A DNA stretch of 64,000 nucleotides, from positions 62,001 through 126,000 of the forward strand of contig JAPEVC010000013.1 of the NCBI GenBank assembly GCA_027946555.1, read 5' to 3'. Source of the stretch: Gnomoniopsis sp. IMI 355080. Lineage: Eukaryota > Ascomycota > Sordariomycetes > Diaporthales > Gnomoniaceae. This document shows, in pieces, positions 19,638 through 31,582 of the stretch. The position numbers and the translations under genes are program-made. How positions within the stretch are numbered: the first letter of the stretch is position 1; every line of letters begins with the position of its first letter. Under the pieces are notes generated by a model. The model did not search any database and was not told the origin of the DNA. It saw only the letters and a list, made by a program, of their open reading frames with translations.

Positions 19638-22560
19638 TCACTTCGCTCCCTTCTTTTTGTTGCCGGTCGTTCCACCGTTCGAGATCGGAGTCTGATCGGA
19701 TGGGCCAGGCTTCTGGATCCTTTCCTCAGCACGCTTCAAGACGTTGACCACCTCGTGATGGTTCCTCATCACGACTAAGGCCTGCGCTGTTTGTTTGCCT
19801 CTTGTCTCAGCGTTGACATTTGCGCCCTTCTGAAGTAGTACTTTGACCAGCGAAAGGTGTCCTTGTTGTGCTGCATAATGCAGTGAGGTGTAGCCATTTC
19901 GGTCCACGCAATTAACATCGACGTCATTCTTCAAGAGAAACAGTGTCGTGTCGACGAATCCCTTCCATGATGTCCAATGAAGCGCAGACCCTTGCCCAGG
20001 TGTGTCCCCGACCATATGTGATCCCCGCTTGACAAGTAGTTCTGCGACTGCCGTGTGGCCTAAGCGAATTGCCCATTGAATCATTCTCTTTCCAAGTGAA
20101 TCTGCTTTATTTATATCGAAGCCACGATCTAGATAAACAACTATGGCTTCGGGGAATCCGTGCTTGGCAGCCAAGTGTGGTGGATTGACTTCGACTCGAC
20201 GACCATGTGGGTCTATTTGTGAGGCTTTTGCTAGCATAGATGCTCCACGGTCCAGGAGAATCTTGATAGCAGTGAATTTTCGCTCATGTTCTACCTTGAC
20301 GCCAAGTGGAGGGCAGTTTCGCCCTCGGGGGAGGTCTTCGTTTCGAGCTTTGCACCGTTGTCTAGAAGTGCTAGAAGTGCTAGAAGTGCGCGTTCTATAG
20401 ACTATGTTTGATTTTGAGTAGCCGATTCTCGTTACTGCATGGAGAGCAGTGAAGCCGCTATTGGACCGAGCTTCTAGATTTGCCTTGGCTCCGACAAGTG
20501 TCTCAGTGATCTTGAGAGACGCGCAGGTGTTCGCCAGAAGTGCATGGCGGACCGCAGTATATCCCCGAGTATCCTTCCACTTTACGTTCGCGCCAGCAGA
20601 AATCAAGGTCTGAACAGCCTCGATATTGCCCTTGGACACTCCGTATTGGAGGAGTGAGTTCCATAAACTATCGTTGTGACCTGCCCCTTTCTTGACAAGG
20701 ATCTTGAATATGTAATGCTGTTTCCGAGGAGCGACTTGAATTGGCGATACAGCATCACCATCACCCCAGCCGGGCAAGAAACGCCAGGGCTGTCTCGCTT
20801 TGAAGTCGGCTTTATGGTATGAGTACATTTCGACGCGCTCGATGTCGCCTCGACATACAGCCATCATCAAGGCAGTGTTTCCGTCGGAATTCTCTTCATC
20901 GACGTTGGCGCCGGCACCGACGAGCAGACTCATGATCTCGGGCTTATCAGCCTGGACATAATGTATAGGGGTCTGCCCCTTGAGTATTTAGCGTGAATGT
21001 CTGCTCCATGATCTATAAGGAGGGCTGAAACGTCCAAATGGCCTTTGATGACAGCTATATGGACGATTGTCGTGCCGGTCGAGTCAAGCTGGCGAGCATC
21101 GCCTCCTTTACTCAGAAACCATCCAAAGACGTCACCTCTCCCACGGATGACTGCATCATGTAAGGGGCCCATTCGATTCGTGTTGTGGGCTTCTGAGGTT
21201 TTGGATCGGATGGATTCTTTGATGGGTTCCGTATACCTAGGTAGGTTATTGGGGGTGGTAATCCGGACCCTTCGGACTCTGGGCCAATTCTACCCTCATG
21301 TGCTGCTGTCCACTCATTGTCCTTGAGAGCAAACCTGGCATGTACATCGACGAATGCAGTAACCCGGAAGGCTTCCAAATGCCCTTTGAGATTCTTGTAA
21401 TCTGTATCATGTCGTTGCGAAAATTTTGGGAGATCGGAATGCGTCCGGTTCATCTGGACGGCGAAGAGACTCAAGGCTTCAGAGGCGATGTCCACTGGCT
21501 TCGTCGCGGAGTCCTGTTCAACCAGAATCTCAGGGTCCCCTCTCAATTGCCACCGTCCCTCCTTAAGCTGCAAGATAAAGACGTTAGAACACTGCCATGA
21601 TTCTCAAGACCCTCTTCCCACTTGCCTTGGCCGTTCTTGTCCTCATGGTCTCAAAAATGGACAGTATTCTCGAGCCTGGATTCCTGAACAGGACTCCGAA
21701 GTGATCCTTCAAGCCCTGTAGGTAAATGGAGCCAGGGCTCAAACTACGCACAAGATCCTTATTGGGCTGGTTTTGACGATGGGAAGCCAATGCTCAGTCC
21801 GGATGCCATGATTGGGAACTCCGAAGAAGACAAGACCGTACACAGAAAGGGAGGTGATATCTTGGCTTTGGTCTTTGCTCATAGTCATGCTACAGATGGC
21901 CTGAGTGACAGACATTCAGTCAAGTAACGTCTGGATATTTGGAACTGGGATGGTCTGACCTCTTTCACTACAAGTCCGCCGAGACTGTGTGCATTGAAAA
22001 CGACTGGCCGAGGCTTGAGAGTAATGTCGTCCTGCTTCGCGAGACGGTAAGGATCATGAGGTAAGAGTCTGCAATCTGGTCTGATGGCTGTGAACATACT
22101 TGATGAAATCGACGGATCTTTGACCAGGCGTTTCCAAGCTCGCTGCCGATATTTGCGATTGTCTGGAACGACTCGCTTTGGACGAGCGTTGTGTCATATC
22201 CATACAACAACACGCGGACGTTCGGGGGCCGCCAGGTATTGTCGTCCCTAAGCCACATGAATTGACTATCCCTACTTTTCCACGACCAGAAAGCGTGACT
22301 GGCAAGTCCGCTGACAACAATACAACTGGCCATACTACATGGTAAACGTGTGCACATACACAAGTCCAATAAGCAAGAGCAAAAATCACTCGATAACGGA
22401 GTTTTCGGGACTCTGAACTTCGTTCAAAGGCGCGAATGCCAGGAACTTTGCATCAAGAATGATGCTCGTCCGTATCCTGTTATCCCGAAGGTCCACATAA
22501 TTCTCGAAAGTAATCTCATTCTCGGTTTTGTAGACGGAAAGGAAGCGTCACAAATGTCAC
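19638..22560 (-). pseudogene. Decayed serine-esterase plus ankyrin-repeat gene
   Basis: Conserved pieces lie in order but in different frames. An alpha/beta-hydrolase (SERAC1/DUF676-like) part has SGLASHAFWSWK, LLYGYDTTLV and the nucleophile elbow NAHSLGGLVVK, followed by VFFGVPNHG. Then come EILVEQDSATKP and about ten ankyrin repeats ending in NGYTSLHYAAQQGH. Breaks: the frame changes near 21765-21790, after VPNHGIRTEHW; near 20978-20985, in the middle of an ankyrin repeat; and twice in a compensating pair near 20405 and 20295, where a repeat reads LLDNGAKLETKTSPEGETALHLA only in the shifted frame. A 9-bp triplication (20362-20388) sits at that spot. The 5' end also has an in-frame stop. A 431-codon frame (19638-20933) remains open and could make a truncated ankyrin protein. 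Intact relatives are common in moulds. Assembly error is possible, but four separate breaks favour decay. Confidence 0.65.
20362..20388. repeat. Three tandem copies of CTAGAAGTG
   Basis: Three exact 9-bp units lie inside the ankyrin pseudogene, next to a pair of compensating frameshifts. On the coding strand they read as Leu-Ala-Leu repeats in the ankyrin frame and Ser-Thr-Ser in the current frame. This is probably slippage. Confidence 0.9.
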
Positions 22561-23591
22561 GGTCGCGATCATTTCAGCAGAGGGACCAAAGGAATAAGCA
22601 TCGCATCCAAGTGAATGTATTCTAGGTTGACACCCGGCCTCTCCTTCGTCGCAAAGCTGGCTGATTATGGATACAGCTTCGTCCTCGGTACAGCCTGCTG
22701 GTAGGCCCGAGGCACGGTAGTCAACTTACCTTTTTCGGCCTTGCCCATAATTGGAACGATATTGCTTAACAATGCTCTCGAGGTAGCTTGCGCTATACTG
22801 TTGGCACTAACTCTGCAGGAAAATGTCTTTGTTGCGCCGGACGTCAAATGTTTATACAATTAAGGTAGTACTTGTGGAAGTTAACATCGCATGGCCGGAA
22901 CGCCAAATACTGCTGTGATTCTATATGCCTTAAACTCGTTTATTACGTGCTTCCATTGATATTCCCACAGACAGAAGAAAAGAAGATTGTGTCGCGTATT
23001 GAGCGTACTGGAAGTGGGCAAATTGTGCTGCGATGGTAGCAAAAAGAGGGAGAAAAGTCGAGAAGTGAAAGAGGGGGAAGATTTTTGCTCTGTATACTTA
23101 TGTGTTCTTGAAATTCAGGGCTGAGTGTGTCGAGAATATGTAAGTGATAAGATGGTGGCCAGCTTCATACTCGCGTGAGTCTGATATTCCCGGCGCAGTT
23201 TATAAGCGCGACCAACCAAGCATGGCTGATGGAGGCTACGGAATGCCATAGGTGGGAAACATGCAGAAGTGATCCACTTATAGAGTGGCAGAGCCTTCTG
23301 GGGATGCATGCTGATGCAACGTCGTCTGGTGCACTACTTGCCGCCGATGATTCAGCAGCCCTGACGGAGTATCCGACGAGGCTGGCGATTGTCAACTTCG
23401 TCCCAGACATACGCGATCAAGCAATTTCCCAGGTCGAGGTGTCATCCAGGGAAACGATAGTAATCGAGAATTTGAACTTGATTCCACTTGACTACACTCG
23501 GCGGCATCGAGCCCAGGATCGAAGTGGAGCATCTCCAGAGCGGCTGGGGACGGACCTCTGTTTCACAAGACAAGCTCCTGCAACCACGACC
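22561..23591. other. Intergenic, no gene seen
   Basis: About 1 kb. An open frame runs from 23175 into the first exon of the next gene without a stop, but its residues show no domain and a GC-neutral, random-like composition. The divergent promoters of the pseudogene and the two-TM protein probably lie here. Confidence 0.45.
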
Positions 23592-24639
23592 ATGTTATCA
23601 GTAAGTCCTGCAATAGATCATTTCTCCCTGGGGTAAGCCTATGGTCGTTGCTTAACCATTATAGGATGTCGAGAAATTGACTAGACGGGAGGACTTAATA
23701 CCATTCTCGTCCGAACGGAGCCTCCTCTCGGAGTCCCAGCTCGCAATTCCAGCCGCGGTCCGACTTGAAAATCGACTTGTACGGCCTTCCGACCAAATGT
23801 CTCTTTTTCTGAACATAGAATTGTGCACTCCGAAGCTGGACGATTTGCACCATCACCTTTGGCTAGCAGGACTCCCAGTACCCGCACGTTCTCTCTCGCG
23901 CCAAAGGCTGATGGGTCGTATAATCTTGGTCACTGAGAGACCAGATGAGCACCTGGTATGGCACGATGGAGAGATGTACCTGAAGCCTCTCCCAGACTAC
24001 CTTTTGTGCCATGATTTCTGGAAGGAGCACTTAGACGATAAGGACTCCAAAGTCTATGCGAGTGCTGCTGGCCTTCTGCTGTCTTATGCCTGGCTCATAC
24101 AGCACCGCAGCGACTTTGCCATCGCAAAGGAGTTGACTTTGTTACCTGAAGGTTTTGAGTTTTCAACTTGGACCGCATTCATGTCCGACTTCATCTCAAA
24201 TATCGATTTGCAAACAATGGCGCAGGTTGACCGTCGATATAAATTTGGCGAGTTACGTCTCTCACGACTGAACTCACTCACCCGCCTTCGGAACTTACTA
24301 TTCGGACAAATTACATTATCTGGGGGCCACATGAATTTCCCGAAACGGTATACAACATTCTTCAAGACTCGCTTCGGTTGGCTCCTCGCCGCGTTCGCCT
24401 ACATCAGTGTCATACTTTCTACACTCCAAGTCGGACTGGGCACCGCACTAGAGGAAAGCTTTGCGTTTCAGAGACTGAGCTACGTTATTACCATTGGGTC
24501 TTTAGTAGTCGCTTTCGGGAGTTCGCTCAGTGTCTTTATTGTCTGGCTTGTATTATTTGTGTTTCATGTACTTTCTGCGCGGTCGTTCTCGCGTAGAATC
24601 AAAGCGCAGAGGGAGTTTTGTCAGAGTCCGGCGGCGTGA
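23592..24639 (+). CDS. Uncharacterised fungal protein with two C-terminal membrane helices
   Basis: A 9-nt first exon (23592-23600, Met-Leu-Ser) and a 975-nt second exon (23665-24639) across a 64-bp intron with a CTTAAC branch point give 327 aa. The body (residues 20-210) has conserved-looking blocks such as LHHHLWLAGLPVPAR, ILVTERPDEHLVWHDG and YLLCHDFW. Two hydrophobic helices follow at about 235-255 and 275-305, then a short basic tail. This matches my memory of a fungal family (DUF6601-type) often found near heterokaryon and ankyrin loci, but no function is known. The frame upstream of the first ATG stays open for 139 codons, so the protein could begin earlier; the short start was chosen because the upstream residues look non-coding. 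Confidence 0.72.
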
Positions 24640-24815
24640 TGAAGAACTCTGAACTTGGTGCAGATCATTCCTTGAGACGGACCTTGAGAAGGTAGGTTTT
24701 CCCCTCACAATGATAACACCAAGTAGTTCTCTGGCCCTCCACTCCCGCTAAGATGGAGCTCTCACAGATCCCGATTCCCATCTATCTCGAACCCCTTCCG
24801 TCCTAGCCCACGTGC

Positions 24816-26707
24816 TCACGACCCTGGATGAGCGCCATTTCCTGGGGCAAGGCGATATCCCTTTTCAGCCAAAAACTGAGCTCCAACCGTATAGGACAGC
24901 CCCTTTAACGGTCCCTCGCTACAGTAGGCGTGGTAGAATCCTTGAACCACGCCGGCACCGTCAACTATGGCGGATCCACACATCCCTTTCGCAATCTTGG
25001 CGACGGCCGTGGTGCGGTGGTACATCCAGGTAGTCTCAATAAGCTCTCTATCAATATCAACACCTGTCTGATTTTTTAGAGTCTGGGCGCTCATCGCTGC
25101 TTGCTCCGAACTTCGCCCTTCCTTTTTCATGATGTTCTTGGCGAGTCCAAAGGCAGCGAGCATGCCGTCCAGAGTGCCAGTGTATGGAGAATTGAGCCAC
25201 AAAGGGAATGTTACCATGTTGCCAAAGTCGTCGTCAGGAGTAACGAGATCTTTCAACGGTGGAATTGCACCGTCATCATTCTGAAATGGGATGTTCTCGA
25301 AGGCTACACCGTCATTGATATTGACCAAGCAGACGTCAGTGCCTGGGAAGGTTATGTCACGATTTTTGTTGAAGGTTCCAAACCTGTTGGCGTCGTTATC
25401 AAAGGTTTCTTCCATGTCCTCTCCTGGTTGCCAGACATGTCTATCTCCTTCGCTCATGGAGTGCCGCGAGCCTGTCATATAGACCTTGGACGGATTGCTG
25501 TTGTGATACACCAGAACACCAGTGGTACTGCAATTGAAGGCATAGTGAATTTCCTCGTCGTTTTCGGCCTCGATGTCCATACGCGGGCCTTCAGTGGCCT
25601 TCTTCGGTGTTTCGACATCAGCCGTGCAGAGTAACACACCTGGCCGTAGCGTCGCATAGATCGTGTTGTCGATTATCGGCGGCCTAGCCTCAGGCAGGGG
25701 TTTTTTTGACCGTTTCATCATGAGATCTTTGGTGGACGGTCGCGGGATCATAGTGTCCGGGTAATAGTAGGTGAAGCACCCAGCAATACTGCCTGGCAGT
25801 TCGCATAGGACCACTTCCTCACTCACGAAAAGGAGGAAGCATTTCTGAACTGTGAAGAGAACGTGGGTAAGATGGTAGTTTGGCAGATTCTTCCGAAAGA
25901 AATTATAGACCTTGATGGCCACGTCCTTGAATTTGCGTCTGGTGGTGATGTCTTTACGGCCATCGATCTCGCTGAGTATGGGATTCCTAGTCCACGAGTT
26001 CCGTTCTCCGCCAGGGAACATGATGTTTTCGGAGGACCCGGTGATTCCCTCCTGAGAGCCGGTTTCCCTCAAGAATGCAATCGAGCCACCAACTGAAATA
26101 GGCCAGGGTTCCGGCGGCAGCTTTTCGAAGACGATCTGGGTGCATGCCCCTTGGTACCAAATATTCTGAACGGGAAACTCGGGCGGAAATACAGCCTTGA
26201 TAAATGAGTCCATTTCGAGAGTCCGACGACGTGTACTGCCGATGCCGATGAGGGCATTCGGAAGAACTATGTGTGCGGCATGATGAGGATATAGTTTGCG
26301 GTCGGGGTGTGCATGCAGTGACTGGAGCAGCGGCATGCAAGACTGCACCCTGCCTGATCCCTGTGGATAGTACGAGAGAGCATCTTTGGCATGACGCTGG
26401 GTCACAAAAGGGTCGTCTGGGTTCAAGGTCCTGATTTGAAAAGGTCAGCGTCCATGTTTTTATCTCGAGAAAACCCAAGCCGCCATTCGATTAAAACAAC
26501 TAGAAGCGAAATGCAGGAGGGCCATTGGTATTACCTCTCACTTCCATCGACGATGAAGAGAACTCTCTTGCAAGCTGAGCTTGACCACGAGTCTGGTTTT
26601 ACTTTTCTCTTCGTGCTCCTAGCATGGTGCTGCTCATCCCGTATTGGTGTAACTTGAGTGGCTGCGGCATTTTCGACCGTTGGACGGGGGGTTTGGGGAG
26701 TACCCAT
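24816..26707 (-). CDS. Uncharacterised protein with trypsin-fold-like GxCGS C-terminus
   Basis: Exons 26707-26535 and 26430-24816 across a 104-bp intron give 595 aa. The start has an excellent context (ccaccATGgg). No signal peptide or membrane helix is seen. I do not recognise the bulk of the protein. Near the end (about 540-562) is GMCGSAIVDGAGVVQGFYHAY. It resembles the nucleophile loop of chymotrypsin-fold proteases (GDSGSxxxDxxGxVVG), with Cys542 in place of Ser. An upstream PHHAAHIVLP could hold the His, but this was not verified. It could be a cysteine protease, or an inactive trypsin-fold scaffold as often seen in fungal accessory proteins. It sits beside the ankyrin pseudogene and the two-TM gene, a region of accessory character. 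Confidence 0.75.
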
Positions 26708-27871
26708 GGTGGCTCGGTCTGATCGCAATGTGCTGGAATATCGGAAATTATTGGTCTGGGCAAGAATCGCTCAGATTTTCGTCCGTAATTTGGAGGATGC
26801 TTTTATGTTGTTGGTGGCATAGAGACGTGACTCATTAAATGAGCCTGGAGAGCAAGACTACCTAGGTATCTAGTGCCGGACTATGATGGCTTTTTACAAG
26901 CGGTATTTTTAGTGCAAGTCCTCCTGAAAGTTCACATGTTCCGAAATCTTCTAGCTGTCATGTGGGCCAAATGTCCATCTTGCACCCTAATTTGGGTGTC
27001 AGTCCTAGGCAGTAGTGCGAGGCTCTTTCTCGACTTGAAAGGAAGGCAAGCCGCGGAAAGCTAGAGTGGCCAGAAGGAGGTAACACCTTCACCGCCCTGG
27101 TTAGGACCAGCGCCTTGGGCAACACGAATCAAACTTGAAGGTTTGGGCTTTTGGACATGTGGTCTGTAAGTAGAATCTTTCTTTCTACATCATACGAAAA
27201 CCTATAACACAACATTTGCTCTTGATCGGTTGATTTAGTTTTGCGTGATACATCAGCAGCCACTGCAAAAACCCGGCCACGTGCCCTTCAGGTAAAAACC
27301 ATATCGAAGATCATGAAAGTTCAAAGATATGAAGATGGTATACTTGGAATGAAGAGGACCGCTGCTAGCTACACGACGCAATAGATACTTTGTTGATTGG
27401 GCTTACGTTCGCACCTAAGAAACAATAAACAAAGAGAACAGTAGGGTCAGAATTTTGATCTAGATGTGGAAGGAGGCTATTCCTCCTGTTGCAGGAACGG
27501 AGAGCATATGATCCTCAGACCCCTATTAGCTAATATTCACGTTCCTGCCCTCGGAGGCTGGTGCGCCTGGCGCATCCGCCAGTGCTCGGACGGGAAGACA
27601 TCATACAATCCATACACTGCCTGATCGACGAATTCGATGAATAAATTACAGGTTAACAGAGGCTGAGATGACTCTGTTCTGTCATAATGTCTATCTAGGT
27701 ACTTAGGTATGTAGGAAGGGATTGTGCATGCTCTTCCAAAATGAGAATCCGATTACGTAAGAGAAATTGGCAGTTTAACCTCCTGCGTTCTGGTGGTGGT
27801 GACGCCAAGGGGGAAAAATCTCCTCCTTCATTCCCAACACGCACGTTCACAACTTCGTACCGTAACTCATC
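26708..27871. other. Intergenic, no gene seen
   Basis: About 1.2 kb between divergent genes. It contains ACCTAGGT at 26860-26867 and a TCTAGGTACTTAGGTA patch near 27694. No coding frame with recognisable content. Confidence 0.5.
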
Positions 27872-28231
27872 ATGGCGCCTAACAAACAATGCACCGTCTT
27901 CGTGACCTTTCAAATTCAGCCTCATAAAATCGAAGAATTCAAAGCCGCCCATCGACCAGTCTGGGCAGCCTGTGCCGCCGAGCCCGAGTGCCTGCTCTTT
28001 GACGTCTTCCAGGACCCCGAGAAGCCTGGCCGGTTCCGCTTTGTTGAGGTGTGGAATGAGTCTCGAGAATGGTTTGAGAAGCACCAGATGACAAAATCGT
28101 ACTATGAGACGCTGTGGGCAAAGTCGAAGCCTACTTGGGAGACGGATCCTGTGATTGAGTATTTCGAGCGGGAGGGAGAGGCCTGTATCTTTCGGCAGGA
28201 GTATCTGAACGGGGGCAAACAGATGGACTGA
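27872..28231 (+). CDS. ABM-domain protein (antibiotic biosynthesis monooxygenase fold)
   Basis: Single-exon, 119 aa, about one ferredoxin-like ABM domain with no extra region. Typical features are the first beta strand CTVFVTFQIQP, the helix KIEEFKAAHRPVW, the ECLLFDVFQDPEKPGRFRFVEVW strand pair with a central Glu-Pro-Glu-Cys turn, and the HQMTKSYYET segment. Family members act as cofactor-free quinol monooxygenases, heme-degrading enzymes or dimeric binding proteins, often in secondary metabolism or stress. No biosynthetic cluster partner is adjacent, so the substrate cannot be inferred. The start context is acceptable and no introns are needed. Confidence 0.85.
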   Translation: MAPNKQCTVFVTFQIQPHKIEEFKAAHRPVWAACAAEPECLLFDVFQDPEKPGRFRFVEVWNESREWFEKHQMTKSYYETLWAKSKPTWETDPVIEYFEREGEACIFRQEYLNGGKQMD

Positions 28232-28594
28232 GTGGGAATTCTCGACCTGAACATGGAGATCGCATGTGCTGTTGTTATAAGACTGCGAGATTCGACTGCA
28301 GTCCAGTCAACTAGTGACTCTGCAAAAGGCAAAAAATAAACTGGTGTTTGGTGCAGTGAGGATAAGCTGCACGATCAATGTGGATTGTTCTGGTATTTCC
28401 TCCCCGTTGTACCCTATGAGCCCCAATTCCAGGGCAACGATCCATCCCGAGCCCCAGAGGTGTTTGAGTGCTATTCTTTGCATTCACTACAGATGCCTGT
28501 TGTGTTGTGATACTGGTGAAAATTGAGGTAGCTCGATCTTGATAATGGACAATGTCTTGAAAGGATCAATTGATGCTGAACCTTCTCATGTATC
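28232..28594. other. Short intergenic, no gene seen
   Basis: A 363-bp gap between two same-strand genes. It should hold the ABM gene terminator and the promoter of the next gene; no clear element is visible. Confidence 0.5.
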
Positions 28595-29402
28595 ATGGTC
28601 CAACAAGTCTTTGCCACGGCAATGGCCTCCTTTGCTGTTCCAAACAGGCTCACCCAGCCATTGGGATATCCTAGCTCACCTGTGGTCACCCAGCACTTTT
28701 CATCAACTCAGGCAACTTCCACCTTCACCACCAACACCACGGACCGACAGTCCGCCACTTCTCACTCACCTGCCATCAAAGCATTGCGGAAAGTGTCATC
28801 TCAAATTCGCCAGTCCGAGTGTCCAGCAGACACGTCCTCGAAAATGGCACGCGACAACGGCCAGCGCGGTTCCTACCGTCATGTCAGCGGCTCTAAGGCA
28901 AAGGTACCGTACATGAGCGCGTCTTTCCAGTCCCTCTCACATCATTATAGGCTATCTCTTCAAAGGCTCAAACTCATCTGACTAAACTGTCCTTGAGTTG
29001 CAGCAAACCACCGAGCGCAACGAACTCGAGCACACCAGCCCCGTCGTGAACAGCCCCAACGACAGCAATCTGTCGACGCCTCTGTCGACCAATTTCAAGA
29101 ATCTCAGAAGCGACAAGATAGACGACCTCAGCCTTCTCGGCGACAATTTCTTTGACTCGGTTCCCAGCAGCATCAACGCCAAGTATCCCTCGATGGCGGT
29201 GCCCGGCTCCATGCCCCGTCGCAGCCTGAGCCCTCAGCAGCTCGTCAGTAATCAATCACCCACCTGGGCTGAGGTGATGTTCGCCGCTGGCTTTTGGAGC
29301 TTTGCCATCTTTAGCTTCCTGTTCACCATGTATAGCGGCTTCAGTGGCATTGCTGTATATATTCGAGCTCTATTTGTCGAGATGTTTGGTAAGAGCACTT
29401 GA
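28595..29402 (+). CDS. Uncharacterised protein with one C-terminal membrane helix
   Basis: Exons 28595-28903 and 29004-29402, joined across a 100-bp intron with a CTGACTAAAC branch region, give 235 aa. The first ~190 residues are Ser/Thr/Gln/Asn-rich and probably disordered, with SNLSTPLSTNFKNLRSDKIDDLSLLGDNFF as a more structured block. A hydrophobic segment at about 200-228 (MFAAGFWSFAIFSFLF and on) could anchor the protein by its tail. No signal peptide is seen. A consensus donor GTAAGA overlaps the last codons (ATGTTTG then GTAAGAGC), so a longer spliced form reading into downstream sequence is possible. I found no convincing next exon. Function unknown. Confidence 0.6.
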
Positions 29403-30632
29403 GTCGATGGAAAAGGCCTGTCCGTGCGGTGGGAGCACTTGTTGGCTGGAGGAAGACGGGGTGTCAAAAGGATCGCAGTCAATGTATGGACGACTGGAAG
29501 GTCTGCAGGTATTCAGGTCAGATCTGGGAAATGGTTGTGGACACTCGAGTCAAGCCGGGAACATCATCTGCGGCTTGAATATCTTCTGGTCCAATGTCAC
29601 TCCTGGTGATTCTACTTGTCAATAGCACAATCCATGTAGTCGCACTTTACAGAATCCTTCCTGTTTTCCTCTTTCCAATACTAGGAGAAACTCAAATGTA
29701 AATATTCGCGACGATGCCGTCCAGTGACAGTCTCGATGCGGCCTTCGACATCCTCAAAAAGGCTCCCTTGAAGCTTCCAAGTCACCAGGTGTGACAATCG
29801 GAAAACACACCATCGCCGTGCCCAGCCAGCTCGTCCCCAGGGCGGATAAGAACTGACCATGAACTCGTTCACGACCTGGTTGCTTTTAGTGAGGACTAAT
29901 CTGGCTCAGCTCCCACCCCCTACCACAGATACATCATACGCAGCCCAAAACATAATGACGACTTATCCACCCCTGCACTTTAAACACCAATAACCGCCTC
30001 ACTTTCCGCTTCGACCCTTTCTTGGCCTTCCCTGTGCTCGGCCCGTTCCTTCGCTAGCTTCTACCAAACCGCAAGCATAGCACATCCCCGTCGTATGTAT
30101 CGACTCTACGAGTTAGGTACGCAATGTACATCGCGGACCATTTGACTAGGCCCTTCGTTCCTCACATTACAAAAAGGAGCGTATTACACCGACTCCCCTT
30201 TCTTTCAATGTATATAGGCTGCTAAGAAGAACATTGAACAAAGACCCGGAAAGCGAGAATATTCTGCAGTTCTTTTCTGTCAAATTCCCCCGGCAAGTTA
30301 GTGTCGGTGCCATGTCGTAGGCAGCGATCGACGTTGGGGGGGTTTTGCTTGGTCGGATTCGGAGTTCCGGCCGTGAACGCCCCTGCGTTTCACGATGCTC
30401 GCCGTATGCATTTACTATGAGGTATGGCATGAACGATGACCTCATCCCGCCCACCATGATTTTCTCTCTCTAAACCATGTATATATATCATATTGAAAAC
30501 CGGGTGGTGAAGAAGCCCACGATGAAGTCTTCTTCCTCCAGAACTTTCACTTCTGTCCATCGAACCATCAAACCTAAAGCTTAGACTCAAGTCGTTGCAA
30601 TATTCATTATACACCACTCGATCATCACAACA
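29403..30632. other. Intergenic, no gene seen
   Basis: About 1.2 kb between two same-strand orphan genes. The open frames on both strands are short and motif-free. The last 150 bp (leader of the next gene) are AC-rich, with ATATATAT at 30479-30487. Confidence 0.5.
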
Positions 30633-31140
30633 ATGGATCAAGTAAAGGAAACGGTTGTTCAAGTCAAGGACATGCTGTAAGTCAAGTTCTGCCCCAATTC
30701 CAGCGAGCTCTCCATTAATGAGGAACTCAGCGCGCCTCACGAAAGGAAAGATGACGAGGATGTGCTCTATGGCAAGAATGGAGCGGGCACAAAAGCTCCA
30801 GAACAACCATACATCGAGACAATCAAAAGCCCTCTCGCACAAGGACATATTCAAGACGATGAGCCCAAGGGTGAGAGTGATGTACCTACTATCTCAGCGC
30901 CTGCAGACGTCACTGGCATGACGGGCCAGTACGTTACTGGGAGGGACCCAAGCCCCAGTGCAGACCAGTGAGTGTGGTTTTTTTCTTCGATGGTTTTGTC
31001 ATCTGTCTCGACATGTTGTTGCCGTCAGTCCATGAAATTTATGCTCGCATAGGGAACGCAAGAAGCATGGTACCGCTGTGGGGCTCGCCTCAGCGACTAT
31101 GACCTCTGCCTCTGTGGGTGAGCAGAGCCCATCTACTTAG
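30633..31140 (+). CDS. Small uncharacterised three-exon protein
   Basis: Exons 30633-30676, 30731-30967 and 31053-31140 give 122 aa; both junctions keep frame and have consensus donors (GTAAGT, GTGAGT). The protein is hydrophilic and charged. It starts MDQVKETVVQVKDML, an amphipathic helix, continues through APHERKDDEDVLYGKNG and a Pro/Gly/Ser-rich middle, and ends QERKKHGTAVGLASATMTS. There is no signal peptide, membrane helix or cysteine. It resembles small disordered stress-type fungal proteins, but I know no named family. Three exons that close in frame make a real gene likely despite its size. Confidence 0.6.
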
Positions 31141-31582
31141 GGATTTCAGTCAGCGACGTCATCCCTCTCACCGGGTTTTGTATTTATAAGGAGGCCAGAA
31201 GCATTTACGATCTGATAATAATGGCGCGCGGAGGAAGTTGAAGTCCCAGACCATCTGAACATGAAAGCGAACTTGCCGATTCACATATTTTCTATCACAC
31301 GTATATACACGACATTCTTCTCCATTATAATTTCATGACTGTTTTCTCTTTTTGAAAAAAAAAAACTCACAAGTGGTTGGGATTAAAAGTTGCAAAACCA
31401 ACTTGCGTTGTTTGGCCTGTCTAATTGCAATGGACGTTGAGCCAGAGGTCCAGAGCCTTCGAATCCAACAGAGATCTACTTAGTGTGATGTCCAACAGTT
31501 ATAGCAACCTACTCTACATGCTTCTGATCGCAATCACGAGGTGTATACCTTCACAGGTACTAGCGGATGCTTTGACTCCAGC
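31141..31582. other. Intergenic between convergent genes
   Basis: A 442-bp gap, AT-rich, with an 11-bp A run near 31355-31366. It probably contains the polyadenylation regions of both neighbours. Confidence 0.5.

Noticed and set aside
19638..22560. RIP mutation as the cause of the ankyrin pseudogene
   Set aside because: The disruptions are small indels, and there is no excess of TA-rich or C-to-T-type stop codons.
23175..23600. N-terminal extension of the two-TM protein
   Set aside because: The frame is open but the residues look random and the intron-adjacent ATG at 23592 gives a better start.
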